A stretch of 64,000 bases of DNA from Palsa-504 sp963705835 (GTDB lineage Bacteria; Actinomycetota; Actinomycetes; Streptosporangiales; Streptosporangiaceae): assembly GCA_963705835.1 (NCBI GenBank), contig CAVPLC010000094.1, positions 14,752-78,751 of the forward strand. Reading direction: 5' to 3'. The notes beneath the pieces are model-generated. The model was not told the DNA's origin, did not search any database, and saw nothing but the letters and a program-made list of their open reading frames with translations. A program made the translations under genes and the position numbers. Numbering within the stretch: the first letter of the stretch is position 1; every line of letters starts with the position of its first letter. Shown here in pieces: positions 35,037-44,513 of the stretch.

Positions 35037-36619
35037 CCAGACGGGCGCCGATGACCAGACGGCCAGGGCAGGCGGGCCCGGCGGCGGGACGCGCGGGTCT
35101 GGCCGCCATCGGCGCCAGCGCCGCGCTCACGTTCACGGTCGCCGTGGCCGGGCCTTCGGTCATGGAGCCGGTGCTTCCCGGCCGGTCCGGGCAGCCGCCG
35201 TGGGCGTTCGACGCGCACCTGTCGCCGTACCTGGCGGTCGGGCTCACCGCGGCGGCGCTGGCGGCCGGGACGCTCGGCCTGGTACTCACGTTGCGCGCGG
35301 TACGCGGCGGCTGGTCGGTCCCGGCACGCGCCGTCCTGGCTGCCGGGCTGCTGGCCGCGGCCGCGCTTACGCTGGTGCCGCCGTTCGGGTCATCGGATCA
35401 TCTGAGCTACGCGGCGTACGGGCGGATGCTCGCCACCGGCCACAATCCGTACACGACGACGCCCGCCCAGCTGGCCGCGCTCGGCGACCCCGTTGCACGG
35501 GCGGTGCAGGACTGGTTCACCACCCCGTCGGTCTACGGGCCGCTGGCCACCGCGATCGAGGGGCTGGCCTCGCTGATCGGCGGCACGTCGGCGCGGCTCA
35601 CCGTGTTCGTGCTGGGCCTGGCCAACCTGGCCGCCTTCGGCGTCACCGCCCTGTTGCTGCACCGCATGACGCGCGGCGATCACGTTCGCCAGCTGCGCGC
35701 CGCGCTGCTGTGGGCCGCCAATCCGCTGCTCCTGCAGCTGCTCGTGGCCGGCGCGCACGTCGACGGCCAGGCGGCCGTCTTCGGCGTAGCCGCGGTCGCC
35801 GTTCTGGGCTCGTCCCCCCGGGCCAGTCGATCCGCCATGGCGGGGGTCTTGGTCGGGCTGGGGTTCGCGGTCAAGGTCTCGGACGTGCTGGTGGGCCTGG
35901 GGCTGGCCATCGCGCTGACCATCCGGCTCTGGCCCGCATGGCGGCGGCTCCTGCCGCCGCTGGCGGCGCTCGGGGCGGGATTCGCGGCGACGGCGGGCGC
36001 GGCGCTGGCCATCGGCGGGTCCGCGATGATGCGGCAGCTGTCGCGGGAAAGCGACATGGTCTCGATCGGCTCGCCGTGGCGGGTGATCCGGACCGTCATC
36101 CACCTCGCCGTGACCGGGACGGCCGCCACCGACATCGTCAAGCTCGGCGCGATCGCCCTGGCCGCCGCGCTCGCCGTAATGCTCATCCGCGGGCTGGCCG
36201 GATACGAGCGTGATCCGGGCCGGGCCGGATACCAGGCCGCCGCGGCCACGGTGGCGTTCGCGCTGGTCATTGCCTGGCTCTTCGCCTGGCCGTACGTGCT
36301 GCCGTGGTATGACGCGCTGGCCTGGGCACTGCTGCCGATCGTCCCGCTGGCCGGGGCGCTCGACGGGATCTGCTGGCTGCTGCTGGCGCGGACCGCGGCG
36401 CTCGGCTTCGGCTACCTGCCCGCGCGCCAGACGGGAGTGACGCTGCCGAGCGGGCTCGCGTGGCTGCAGCCGGTGATCAGGCACGGCGTGACCCCCGCGG
36501 TCCTGGCCGTCGCCACCGTGTTGCTGGTGGTCCTGACGGTGCGTTCACGGTCGTCGGGGCGGCAGGTTTTGAGCGGGGACAGCGTGGACCGCGCGCCGAC
36601 CGCGACGAAGGCCCTGTGA
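35033..36619 (+). CDS. GT-C polyprenol-dependent mannosyltransferase (MptB-like)
   Basis: Polytopic membrane glycosyltransferase of 528 aa with about 12 TM helices, resembling the actinobacterial alpha-1,6-mannosyltransferases that use polyprenol phosphomannose. The first extracytoplasmic loop carries the SSDHLSYAAYGRMLATGHNPY region, where the GT-C acidic residue is expected. AWPYVLPWYDALAWALLP is another family block. The start is uncertain: a direct repeat (GCCGATGACCAGACGG) contains both ATG 35033 and ATG 35051. It overlaps its neighbours by 4 bp on both sides, forming a three-gene operon. Confidence 0.85.
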   Translation: MTRRAPMTRRPGQAGPAAGRAGLAAIGASAALTFTVAVAGPSVMEPVLPGRSGQPPWAFDAHLSPYLAVGLTAAALAAGTLGLVLTLRAVRGGWSVPARAVLAAGLLAAAALTLVPPFGSSDHLSYAAYGRMLATGHNPYTTTPAQLAALGDPVARAVQDWFTTPSVYGPLATAIEGLASLIGGTSARLTVFVLGLANLAAFGVTALLLHRMTRGDHVRQLRAALLWAANPLLLQLLVAGAHVDGQAAVFGVAAVAVLGSSPRASRSAMAGVLVGLGFAVKVSDVLVGLGLAIALTIRLWPAWRRLLPPLAALGAGFAATAGAALAIGGSAMMRQLSRESDMVSIGSPWRVIRTVIHLAVTGTAATDIVKLGAIALAAALAVMLIRGLAGYERDPGRAGYQAAAATVAFALVIAWLFAWPYVLPWYDALAWALLPIVPLAGALDGICWLLLARTAALGFGYLPARQTGVTLPSGLAWLQPVIRHGVTPAVLAVATVLLVVLTVRSRSSGRQVLSGDSVDRAPTATKAL

Positions 36620-37923
36620 CCCGCGTGAGCACCGCCACCGGAGTCCCGGCCACGGCCGAAGCGGGCCGCCGGGGGCCCGCGGGCTGGCCCGGCCGGGTGG
36701 CGGTGCGCCTGGCCGCGCTGCCGTCCTGGGCGGCGGTGGCGCTCGGCGCGCTGGCCTGGATCGCGGCCCTGGCCGTCGTCGAACCGCTCGTCCGCGGCTA
36801 CCTGACCAGCGTGCCCGACCAGCGGATGGTCGACCTCAACGTCTACCGCATGAGCGGCGTGAGCGTGCTGCAGGGCCAGCCGTTGTACACCGTGCTCACC
36901 CAGCCGCCGCAACTGCTCCCGTTCACCTACCCGCCGCTCGCCGCGGTCTTCGCCGTGCCGCTGGCGCTGATGCCCTGGTCCGCCGCGCAACTGGTCTGGG
37001 TTCCCGTCATCTACGTGCCGCTCGCCGTGGTGATCTGGTACGCGTTCGCGCCGCTGCTGCGCCGGATCTCGGGCCCGGCGGGCCTGCGGGCCGCCGTGTT
37101 CGCGGTCGTGTTCGCGGCCTGCGCGTACCTGTTCCCGCTGCGCGACGAGATGCGGTTCGGCCAGGTGGACATGGTGCTCCTGGCCATGGCGGTGGCCGAC
37201 TGCGCGGCCCGGGCACCGCGCTGGCCGCGCGGCGTCCTGGTGGGGCTGGCGACCGCGATCAAGCTGATCCCTGGCGTGTTCATCGTGTACCTCTGGCTTT
37301 CCGGGCGACGGCGGGCGGCGCTGACCGCGCTGGCCACGGCGGTGGCCGGGACGTTCGGCGCCTGGCTGCTGCTGCCGCAAGACTCCAAGACCTACTGGAC
37401 GAGCGCGATCTTCGACCCCGGGCGGCTCGGGTCGAACTCCGGAACGTCCAACCAGTCGCTGCGCGGGATGCTGATCAGGGTGTTCCTGCCGGGCCAGGCG
37501 CCCGGCGCGGTGTGGGTCGTGATCGCCGCGGCCGTGGCGGTGGCCGGCTTCGCGGTGGCCAGGCGGCTGGCCCGCGAGTCGCGTGAGATGGAAGCGATCG
37601 CGATCACCGCGCTCCTCGGCGTGCTGCTCTCGCCGGTTTCGTGGATCCACCACTACCTGGTCGTGGTGGTGGTCATCGGCGCGATCCTGGCCGACGGCCG
37701 CTCCCCGCGGCGGGTGGCCATCGCGGCGGGCACCGCGGTGTACTTCGCCCTGACCATTCCCTGGTGGGGGCAGTCGCTGCTCGACCGACACGACGTGCCC
37801 GCCCTGGTGGCCCGGGCCGTGCAGGACGCCTTCGGGATCGCCGGGCTGGTCCTGATGGTGATCATCGCCCTGCTGCCTGCCGCCCGTCGGCCCGGCCCGG
37901 CCGATCCGCCGTTGCTGGCATGA
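36616..37923 (+). CDS. GT87 (DUF2029) mannosyltransferase, PimE-like
   Basis: Membrane GT-C glycosyltransferase of 435 aa. VDLNVYRMSGVSVLQGQPLY is the first loop with the acidic catalytic residue, followed by PFTYPPLAAVFAVPLAL, RFGQVDMVLLAM and SPVSWIHHYLVVVVVI, all typical of GT87/PimE. GTG 36616 overlaps the preceding TGA (GTGA). Predicted to use polyprenol phosphomannose on the outer face of the membrane. Acceptor unknown. Confidence 0.85.
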   Translation: MTRVSTATGVPATAEAGRRGPAGWPGRVAVRLAALPSWAAVALGALAWIAALAVVEPLVRGYLTSVPDQRMVDLNVYRMSGVSVLQGQPLYTVLTQPPQLLPFTYPPLAAVFAVPLALMPWSAAQLVWVPVIYVPLAVVIWYAFAPLLRRISGPAGLRAAVFAVVFAACAYLFPLRDEMRFGQVDMVLLAMAVADCAARAPRWPRGVLVGLATAIKLIPGVFIVYLWLSGRRRAALTALATAVAGTFGAWLLLPQDSKTYWTSAIFDPGRLGSNSGTSNQSLRGMLIRVFLPGQAPGAVWVVIAAAVAVAGFAVARRLARESREMEAIAITALLGVLLSPVSWIHHYLVVVVVIGAILADGRSPRRVAIAAGTAVYFALTIPWWGQSLLDRHDVPALVARAVQDAFGIAGLVLMVIIALLPAARRPGPADPPLLA

Positions 37924-37931
37924 TGTGGGCT

Positions 37932-38843
37932 ATGCCAGTTGCCTACCTGGGGCCCGAGGGCACCTTCACCGAGGCGGCGCTGCACGCCGTCGATCCCGGT
38001 GCCGAGCCGCTGCCCTGCCCGACCATCCACGCCGTGCTGGCCGCGGTGCGCGACGGCGCGGCGGAGCGGGCCGTGGTCCCCATCGAGAGCTCGGTCGAGG
38101 GAGTGGTCACCGCGACCCTCGATGACCTGGCCACCGGGAACGACCTGGTCATCGTGGCCGAACTGCAGATCCCCATCGCGTTCGCGCTGCTGGCCAGGGC
38201 CGGTACCGCGCTCGGTGACATCAAGCGGGTGGGAGGTCACCCGCAGGCCATGCCGCAGTGCCGCGGCTGGCTGGCCGCCAACCTGCCCGATGCCGAGTGG
38301 GTCACGGTCGCGTCCAACGCCGAGGCGGCCCGCCAGGCCGCCGACGGGCACCTGGACGCGGCGCTGGCGGGCGAGTTCGCCGCCGACCGGTACGGCCTGC
38401 AGGTCCTGGTGCCCGACGTGCACGACCGGGCCAGCGCGGTGACCCGGTTCGTGGTGGTGTCGGCCCACGGCCCGCTGCCCGCCCGCACCGGTACCGACCG
38501 GACGTCGGTGGCCGCGTTCCTGGCCGAGGATCACCCCGGCGCGCTGCTGGAGATCTTGACCGAGTTCGCGGTCCGCGGCATCAACCTGACCACCATCCAG
38601 TCGCGGCCCACCGGCGACCGGCTGGGCCAGTACTACTTCTTCATCGACTGCGAGGGGCACGTGGACGACGCGCGCGTCGGCGAGGCTCTGATGGGGCTGC
38701 GCCGGGTGTGCGCCGAGGTTCATTTCCTGGGCAGCTACGCCCGTTGTGACGGGGCCACGACGCACGTCCGGCCGGGCACGTCCGACGCCGAGTTCGCCGC
38801 CGCCGCGGCGTGGCTGGGACGGCTTCGCTTCGGCCGCCCGTAG
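37932..38843 (+). CDS. pheA: prephenate dehydratase
   Basis: Converts prephenate to phenylpyruvate in phenylalanine synthesis; 303 aa, monofunctional. The catalytic domain opens PVAYLGPEGTFTEAAL, with VPIESSVEGVVTATLD and DRASAVTRFVVV (the TRF motif). The C-terminal ACT domain (DHPGALLEILTEFAVRGINL, SRPTGDRLGQYYFFID) binds Phe for feedback inhibition. ATG 37932 fits the family start; ATG 37920 and 37923 are in frame upstream. It follows the GT-C operon by 8 bp. Confidence 0.95.
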   Translation: MPVAYLGPEGTFTEAALHAVDPGAEPLPCPTIHAVLAAVRDGAAERAVVPIESSVEGVVTATLDDLATGNDLVIVAELQIPIAFALLARAGTALGDIKRVGGHPQAMPQCRGWLAANLPDAEWVTVASNAEAARQAADGHLDAALAGEFAADRYGLQVLVPDVHDRASAVTRFVVVSAHGPLPARTGTDRTSVAAFLAEDHPGALLEILTEFAVRGINLTTIQSRPTGDRLGQYYFFIDCEGHVDDARVGEALMGLRRVCAEVHFLGSYARCDGATTHVRPGTSDAEFAAAAAWLGRLRFGRP

Positions 38844-38911
38844 CGCCCGACCTGGAGATGCCAAGCCGGGTGCCGAGGGCGCGCACCACGGACCGTTCAG
38901 ATAAAAGTCTT

Positions 38912-39460
38912 TTACAGATACGGGCCGGAGCCCGGACGCTGTGGCGGTTCCTGATCCGGTGATGCCGGCATCATCCCGGGCGGCAGGGCCCGGCGCATCT
39001 GCTCGAGCTGCGCCCTGGCCGCCATCTGCTGGGCGAACAGCGTGGTCTGGATGCCGTGGAACAGGCCCTCCAGCCAGCCGACCAGCTGCGCCTGGGCGAC
39101 GCGGAGCTCGGCTTCGCTGGGTATCTCGTTCTCGGTGAAGGGCAGCGACAGCCGCTCAAGCTCGTTGACCAGCTCGGGCGCGAGACCGTCTTCCAGTTCC
39201 TTGATGGAGCTCTGGTGAATCTCCTTCAGCCTGGCCCTGCTCTTCTCGTCCAGGGGGGCCGCCCTGACCTCTTCGAGCAGCTGCCTGATCATGCTGCCGA
39301 TCCGCATGACCTTGGCCGGCTGCTCGACCATCTCGGTGACCGGGCGCTCGCGCTCACCGCCGCCCACGTCCTCCGGGTTCCCTGCCGTGGCCATGCCGTC
39401 CGGACCCACCACGAGAATCTGCCGGTGCTCTTCCGTTTCAGGGTTCATCCCGTTGCTCAT
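38912..39460 (-). CDS. bpa: bacterial proteasome activator Bpa (DUF2587)
   Basis: ATP-independent ring-forming activator of the 20S proteasome, 182 aa. The helical core QPAKVMRIGSMIRQLLEEVR to LEGLFHGIQTTLFAQQMAAR is diagnostic. The extreme C-terminus ends GPYL, matching the GQYL-type tail that docks into the proteasome alpha ring. It implies that this organism has a 20S proteasome, which is not in the window. Confidence 0.93.
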   Translation of the reverse strand: MSNGMNPETEEHRQILVVGPDGMATAGNPEDVGGGERERPVTEMVEQPAKVMRIGSMIRQLLEEVRAAPLDEKSRARLKEIHQSSIKELEDGLAPELVNELERLSLPFTENEIPSEAELRVAQAQLVGWLEGLFHGIQTTLFAQQMAARAQLEQMRRALPPGMMPASPDQEPPQRPGSGPYL

Positions 39461-39505
39461 GTCCCTAGTCTGTCCGATCGGGCGGGCTGCTGCGGCACAC
39501 GGGGG

Positions 39506-40486
39506 TCAGGTTGGCAGAAGCAGGATCTTGCCGATGTGCTCGCTGGCGGCCATCACCCGGTGCGCCTGAGCCGCCTGCGACATGGGCAGCTCCCTGTCGA
39601 TGACCGCGGTGACCTTCCCGGCGCTGATGAGCGGCCATACGTTGTCGCGGACGGCCGCCACGACCGCGGCCTTCTCCTCGGTCGGGCGGACGCGCAGCGT
39701 CGTCGCGTGCAGGCTCGCCCGCTTGGCCTGCAGGACGCCGAGGTCGAGCTCGGCCCGGCTGCCGCCCTGGCGGCCGATGACGACCAGGCGGCCGCCGGTG
39801 GCCAGCGCGTCCAGGTTACGGGCCAGGTAGCTGGCGCCCATGATGTCGAGGATGACGTCGGCGCCCGCGCCGCCGGTGGCATCCCGCACCGCCGCGACGA
39901 AATCCTCGGTGCGGTAGTCGATGGCCACGTCGGCGCCCAGCTCGCGGCAGCGGGCCAGCTTGCGCGCGGATCCGGCGGTGCAGGCCACCCGGGCGCCGAA
40001 GGCCTTGGCCAGCTGGATCGCCATGGTGCCGATCCCGCTGCTGCCGCCGTGCACGAGGAACATCTCACCCTCGGCCAGCCCGGCCAGCTCGAAGACGTTG
40101 GAGTACACGGTGCACGCGGCCTCGGGGAACGCGGCCGCGGTGGTCACGTCGACGTTGCCGGGCACCGGCAGCAGCTGCCCGTGGGGCACAGCGACCTGCT
40201 CCGCGTAGCCGCCTCCCGACAGCAGGGCGCACACCTCGTCACCGGGCCGCCAGCCCGTGACCTCGCTGCCGACCGCCCGGATTCGGCCCGAGCATTCCAG
40301 GCCCGGATAGGGTGGCGCGCCGGGCGGCGGCGGGTAGAACCCCTGCCGCTGCATCAAGTCCGCGCGGTTTACCCCGCCGGCCGCGACGTCGACGACCACC
40401 TCGCCGGGACCCGGAACGGGGTCGGGCACCTCCAGCCACTGCAGGACCGAGGGTTCGCCGGGCTGGGTGATGACGACGGCACGCAT
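39506..40486 (-). CDS. NADPH:quinone oxidoreductase (zeta-crystallin/PIG3 type)
   Basis: Zinc-free medium-chain dehydrogenase, 326 aa. GEVVVDVAAGGVNRADLMQR opens the catalytic domain, LVHGGSSGIGTMAIQLAKAF is the NADPH-binding fold and DVILDIMGASYLARNL follows. The absence of zinc-ligand cysteines fits quinone reductases. ATG 40486 has AAGGAG at six bases. It is divergent from the MinD-like gene. Confidence 0.9.
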   Translation of the reverse strand: MRAVVITQPGEPSVLQWLEVPDPVPGPGEVVVDVAAGGVNRADLMQRQGFYPPPPGAPPYPGLECSGRIRAVGSEVTGWRPGDEVCALLSGGGYAEQVAVPHGQLLPVPGNVDVTTAAAFPEAACTVYSNVFELAGLAEGEMFLVHGGSSGIGTMAIQLAKAFGARVACTAGSARKLARCRELGADVAIDYRTEDFVAAVRDATGGAGADVILDIMGASYLARNLDALATGGRLVVIGRQGGSRAELDLGVLQAKRASLHATTLRVRPTEEKAAVVAAVRDNVWPLISAGKVTAVIDRELPMSQAAQAHRVMAASEHIGKILLLPT

Positions 40487-40640
40487 ATGCGTCTCCTTTG
40501 GTACGCGAGGGCGTTCGGCAACTCAGTGCCACCAAACCTGTGCGCTGGGTATCGAAATCGGGCGAAATTTGTCTTACGCTCGGATTGACGGACGAACGCC
40601 GCCCGCATGCGCCACCCATGAGGACCGAGGTGGACGACCC

Positions 40641-42281
40641 GTGACCACGAACAACGATACGCCTCAGACGTTCGGCGAAGGCGCGCGCCAGGACGCCGTC
40701 TACGACAGCGAATGGCGCGACGGAGCCGGTGACCTGGCCGGGGCCGGAGCCGATTTCGAGAGCGGCCCGGACGGCCTGGACCCGACGGCCGAGATGGACG
40801 AGGCACGCGGGCCGGACGAGGCCGATCCTTACCTGCCGTGGGCGGACTGGGATGAGCCGGTCCAGATGGAGGCCGGCGGCGCGGCCTACCCGCAGCCCTC
40901 GTTCTACCCTCATGAATCCGGGTACCCCGCCGAGCCCGGGTACCCGCAGGCCCCCGGCTACTCCGAGGGATTCGGGTATCCACAGGTCCCGGAGTATCCG
41001 CGCGGACCCGGGTTCGCCCCGATCCCCAGGGATCATCCCGGTCCAGGGGAGCCGGGTTACCCGGCCGGGCCCGGCTACGTGCCGGACCCGGGCTACGGAC
41101 AGGACCTGGGATATCCGCAGGACATGTGGAACGGCCACGGCTCCGGCGCCGCGGCGGGCCCGGGGTACGCGCAGGACCCGGGGTACGCGCGTGATGCCGG
41201 CGCGGTGCCGCCGATGGAGCCTCTTACCGACTGGGCGATGCGTGACGCGATGGTCCGGTCCGGCCAGGCTCCGCGCGGGACCATGCCCGCCCCGATGCCG
41301 TCGACCGATCCGGAATACGAGGGGGAGACTTCCGACAGCCTGACCGCCGAATCCCTGCTGCGCGGCAAGCGGCCGGGCTTCGGGTCGGGCTGGCGCCGCG
41401 GCGTGACCCGGGTCACCGGCGGCCTGCTGCGGCTCGGCGAGTCGTCCGCCGAAATGCGCCGCCGTGATCTCATCAACCGGGTCAGGACGCCGGTCGCGGC
41501 GGGTCACCACCGGGTCGCCGTGCTGAGCCTCAAGGGAGGCGTGGGCAAGACCACCACGGCCGTCGGACTGGGGGCCACGCTCGCGACGCTGCGGGGGGAC
41601 CGGGTCGTCGCCGTCGACGCGAACCCCGACCGCGGCACGCTGTCGGACAAGGTCCGCCTGGAGACCGCCGCGACGATCAGGGACCTGCTGAACGAGCGGG
41701 ACCAGGTCCGCCGCTACGCCGACATCCGGGCGTTCACCTCGCAAGCGCCGAGCCGGCTCGAGGTGCTCGCCTCCGATCGGGATCCCGCCGTGTCGGTCGC
41801 GTTCGGCGCCGACGACTACTGTGACGTGGCGCGGGTGCTCGAGCAGTTCTACTCGATCTGCCTCACCGACTGCGGAACCGGCCTGCTGCACTCGGCGATG
41901 TCCGGCGTGCTCCGGCTGGCCGACCAGATCGTCGTGGTCAGCTCGCCGTCGGTGGACGGCGCGCGAAGCGCGAGCGCGACCCTGGACTGGCTGGAGGCTC
42001 ACCACTGCGGGGACCTGGTCCGCAACGGCGTCGTGGTGCTGTCCACCATCCGGCCGAAGAGCAAGAGCACCGTGGACCTGGACCGGCTCGAGCGGCACTT
42101 CGCGGCCCGCTGCCGGGCCGTGGTCCGCATTCCCTACGACGCGCACCTGGAGGAGGGCGCCGAGGTCGAGCTCGAGCTGCTCGGCGGCGAGACGGCCGAC
42201 GCGTACCTGGCCCTGGCCGCGATCGTGGGCGACGGGCTGGCCTGGCCGCGCCGGATGACGTCCCGCTGGGGGTTACCGTAG
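40641..42281 (+). CDS. MinD/ParA-like ATPase with long GYP-rich N-terminus
   Basis: 546-aa protein. Residues 1 to about 230 are low-complexity, rich in Gly, Tyr, Pro and acidic residues (YPAEPGYPQAPGYSEGFGYP style repeats). The C-terminal half is a deviant-Walker ATPase: SLKGGVGKTTTAVGLGATLA, VAVDANPDRGTLSDK and LTDCGTGLLHSAM. It resembles the EspI/MinD-like ATPases of actinobacteria, some linked to type VII secretion, but no ESX genes are present. GTG 40641 follows GAGGTGG by seven bases. Role unknown. Confidence 0.85.
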   Translation: MTTNNDTPQTFGEGARQDAVYDSEWRDGAGDLAGAGADFESGPDGLDPTAEMDEARGPDEADPYLPWADWDEPVQMEAGGAAYPQPSFYPHESGYPAEPGYPQAPGYSEGFGYPQVPEYPRGPGFAPIPRDHPGPGEPGYPAGPGYVPDPGYGQDLGYPQDMWNGHGSGAAAGPGYAQDPGYARDAGAVPPMEPLTDWAMRDAMVRSGQAPRGTMPAPMPSTDPEYEGETSDSLTAESLLRGKRPGFGSGWRRGVTRVTGGLLRLGESSAEMRRRDLINRVRTPVAAGHHRVAVLSLKGGVGKTTTAVGLGATLATLRGDRVVAVDANPDRGTLSDKVRLETAATIRDLLNERDQVRRYADIRAFTSQAPSRLEVLASDRDPAVSVAFGADDYCDVARVLEQFYSICLTDCGTGLLHSAMSGVLRLADQIVVVSSPSVDGARSASATLDWLEAHHCGDLVRNGVVVLSTIRPKSKSTVDLDRLERHFAARCRAVVRIPYDAHLEEGAEVELELLGGETADAYLALAAIVGDGLAWPRRMTSRWGLP

Positions 42282-42295
42282 GCTGGTGGCGCACA

Positions 42296-42384
42296 GGAGG
42301 GCTCGCCTAGTGGCCGATGGCGATGGTCTTGAAAACCATTAGGGGTGGTGACATTCCTCGTGGGTTCGAATCCCACGCCCTCCG
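42296..42384 (+). tRNA. tRNA-Ser (UGA)
   Basis: The acceptor GGAGGGC pairs with GCCCTCC and the discriminator is G. The anticodon stem-loop ATGGT-CTTGAAA-ACCAT gives anticodon TGA. A long class II variable arm and T arm (GGGTTCGAATCCC) are present. CCA is not encoded. Confidence 0.96.
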
Positions 42385-42478
42385 CTCGACCTCGGAAAAC
42401 CAGTCCTGAACTGGGCTTATGCCCGACTGCCGCCATGACGTGGCGATCACGGCAACGAGCATGAACGGGGGCCAGTGA

Positions 42479-43360
42479 ATGACACGGCGACCAGAATCCA
42501 CGGCCCGTCGTTACGGCAAGGTTTTCGATGAGATCGCGGCTGAGTACGACCGTCGCCGTCCGGCTTATCCCGATGAACTCATCGATCAAGCTTGTCAGGT
42601 CGCGGAGATCGGGGGCGGTGATCATGTGCTTGAGGTCGGGTGCGGAAGCGGCCAACTGACGCGCGGCCTTGTCACCCGGGGCCTGCACGTCACGGCGCTC
42701 GAACCCGGCACGAGCCTCATGGCCCTGGCCAGGCAGAACCTGGAAGGCACCGGAGAGGTGGAATTTGTAAACGCTCAGTTCGAGGACGCATTGCTGCCCC
42801 GCGAGCAGTTTGCGGCCGTATTCTCCGCGTCCGCGTTTCACTGGGTTGACCCCAAGGTCAGTTGGCAGAAGGCCGCTGACGTCCTTGTTCCCGGTGGAAC
42901 GCTCGCCCTCGTGCAGTACTTCGGACTTGAGGAGCCGCACAGTAAGCCAGATCAGGAAGCAGCGCTCGCGGCCGTGAGAAGGGTCGCCCCTGACGTTGCC
43001 GCTGACTGGCCGGCCTACAGGGATCTCGACGCCACGCTCGCTGGGATGGAGCAACGCCGTGGCAACGTCTCAGAGGTATGGGCCTGGCTCGGCAGCTACG
43101 ACATAGGGCAAGACTGTGCCGGCGGCTTGTTCGGTGATGTTCAGGTGGCGGTCATGCCCAAGCTCATCGAGCACACTCCTGACGAACTCAACGCTCTCCT
43201 TCGCACGATGTCGTTTTACGCTCGGCTTTCACCGGGCCAACGTCAAGCCCTGGAGCGTGAATACGAGGCTATTTACGAACGAATCGGGCGACCGATTCGC
43301 GCTAGCACGGTCGCGACTCTCGTCACGGCACGGCGCAGCGCGGCCGTGGGCGGTGCGTAG
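42479..43360 (+). CDS. class I SAM-dependent methyltransferase
   Basis: Methyltransferase of 293 aa. The SAM-binding motif is HVLEVGCGSGQLTRGL (near 50-65), followed by VTALEPGTSLMALARQNL and FSASAFHWVDPKVSW. Substrate unknown. Base composition is visibly lower in G+C than the neighbours, with more A/T in third positions and common CTT, GTT and CAA codons. It lies 94 bp after tRNA-Ser, a frequent integration site. No integrase or duplicated tRNA end is seen. Confidence 0.85.
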   Translation: MTRRPESTARRYGKVFDEIAAEYDRRRPAYPDELIDQACQVAEIGGGDHVLEVGCGSGQLTRGLVTRGLHVTALEPGTSLMALARQNLEGTGEVEFVNAQFEDALLPREQFAAVFSASAFHWVDPKVSWQKAADVLVPGGTLALVQYFGLEEPHSKPDQEAALAAVRRVAPDVAADWPAYRDLDATLAGMEQRRGNVSEVWAWLGSYDIGQDCAGGLFGDVQVAVMPKLIEHTPDELNALLRTMSFYARLSPGQRQALEREYEAIYERIGRPIRASTVATLVTARRSAAVGGA

Positions 43361-43413
43361 CCAGGGCCTACGCGGCCGGCCGGGCCCGGCCCCGGGCTAG
43401 TAGTCTGCTCGCC

Positions 43414-44439
43414 ATGGGAGACCAGGCTCTGCCCCCGGTCAGCTTGGCCGAGATCGTGGGCCGCTGGCAGTTCGCGCCGGTGGTGACGGGCTTCGTCGTC
43501 CTGGCCGGAGGCCTATATCTATGGGGCGTGCTGCGGGTGAGGCGGCGCCACCCGGCCCGGCCGTGGCCGCTGCACCGCACCGCGCTGTTCCTGGGCGGGC
43601 TCGGCGTGGTGGTGATCGCCACCCAGAGCGGCATCGGCAGCTACGACGACGTGCTCTTCTGGGATCACATGGTGCAGCACCTGCTGCTGCTCATGGTGGC
43701 GCCGCCGCTGCTCGTGGTCGGCCAGCCCGCCACGCTGCTGCTGCACGCGAGCCGGAACCCCTGGCACACCTGGACCAAGAAGCTGCTGCGCTCGCGCGTG
43801 GTGGCCGCGATCACCTGGCCCCCGTTCGGGGTCGCGCTCTATGTCGCCACGATCGTCGGCACGCACCTGACCAGCTTCATGAACACCGTGCTGTCGAACG
43901 AGGCCCTGCACAACGGCGAGCACGTACTGTACCTGGTGGCGGGCTACCTGTACTTCCTGCCGCTGATCGGGCGGGAGCCGATCCGGTGGCGGGTCTCCTA
44001 CCCGTCGCGGATCTTCCTGCTCTTCCTGGCCATGCCCGTGGACGCCTTCACCGGCCTGGTGCTCGGCTCGGAAGGCAGCAACCCGTTCCCCGCCCTGGCG
44101 CAGGGGCGCCCGGCCTGGGCGCCGAGCCCGCTGAGCGACGTGCACATCGGCGGCGCGGTGATGTGGGTGGGCGGAGCCGGCCTCATGTTCGCGCTCATGA
44201 TGACGGTGTTCTTCGCCTGGAGCCGGGAAAAGCGTTCCGACGGCGGGCTCGGCTGGCTGGAGGCCGCGCGCCGGACGAATTTCGCCACCGTGGTCGGCGC
44301 TCCGCACAAGGACCAGGCGAGCCCCGGCCGCGGCGTGCCGCAACCAGCGGGCTCGGCCGATGACAGCGTCGATGACGACGAGCACCTGGCCGCCTATAAC
44401 GCCTACCTCGCTCGCCTCAACCAGCAGGACGATCACTGA
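43414..44439 (+). CDS. CtaG-like cytochrome c oxidase assembly protein
   Basis: Polytopic membrane protein of 341 aa, Caa3_CtaG family, about seven TM helices. DVLFWDHMVQHLLLLMVAPP with conserved His residues is the hallmark, with NEALHNGEHVLYLVAGYLYF and PLSDVHIGGAVMWVGGAG following. Involved in copper delivery or assembly of aa3-type oxidase in relatives. It has an acidic C-terminal tail. No oxidase genes lie nearby. Confidence 0.88.
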   Translation: MGDQALPPVSLAEIVGRWQFAPVVTGFVVLAGGLYLWGVLRVRRRHPARPWPLHRTALFLGGLGVVVIATQSGIGSYDDVLFWDHMVQHLLLLMVAPPLLVVGQPATLLLHASRNPWHTWTKKLLRSRVVAAITWPPFGVALYVATIVGTHLTSFMNTVLSNEALHNGEHVLYLVAGYLYFLPLIGREPIRWRVSYPSRIFLLFLAMPVDAFTGLVLGSEGSNPFPALAQGRPAWAPSPLSDVHIGGAVMWVGGAGLMFALMMTVFFAWSREKRSDGGLGWLEAARRTNFATVVGAPHKDQASPGRGVPQPAGSADDSVDDDEHLAAYNAYLARLNQQDDH

Positions 44440-44455
44440 GGGCGCGACACGCCGA

Positions 44456-44506
44456 TAGCGCTTTCTAGCCAAATCTAAGGTGTCGGCTAGATATAGCCAT
44501 AGAGTC
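44456..44506. promoter_or_regulatory. CTAG-rich boxes upstream of the AAA ATPase
   Basis: TAGCGCTTTCTAG (44456-44468) and AGCCATAGAGTC (44495-44506) lie just before the ATPase start. Near-identical copies (TAGCGCTGTCTAG and AGCCCTAGAGTC) lie at 45706-45734, directly after the gene. CTAG is rare in high-GC DNA, which makes the pairing notable. Confidence 0.5.
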
Positions 44507-44513
44507 CAATCCC

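Noticed and set aside
42296..43360. Genomic island or prophage at tRNA-Ser
   Set aside because: There is no integrase, phage gene or duplicated tRNA 3' end; only one gene looks foreign.
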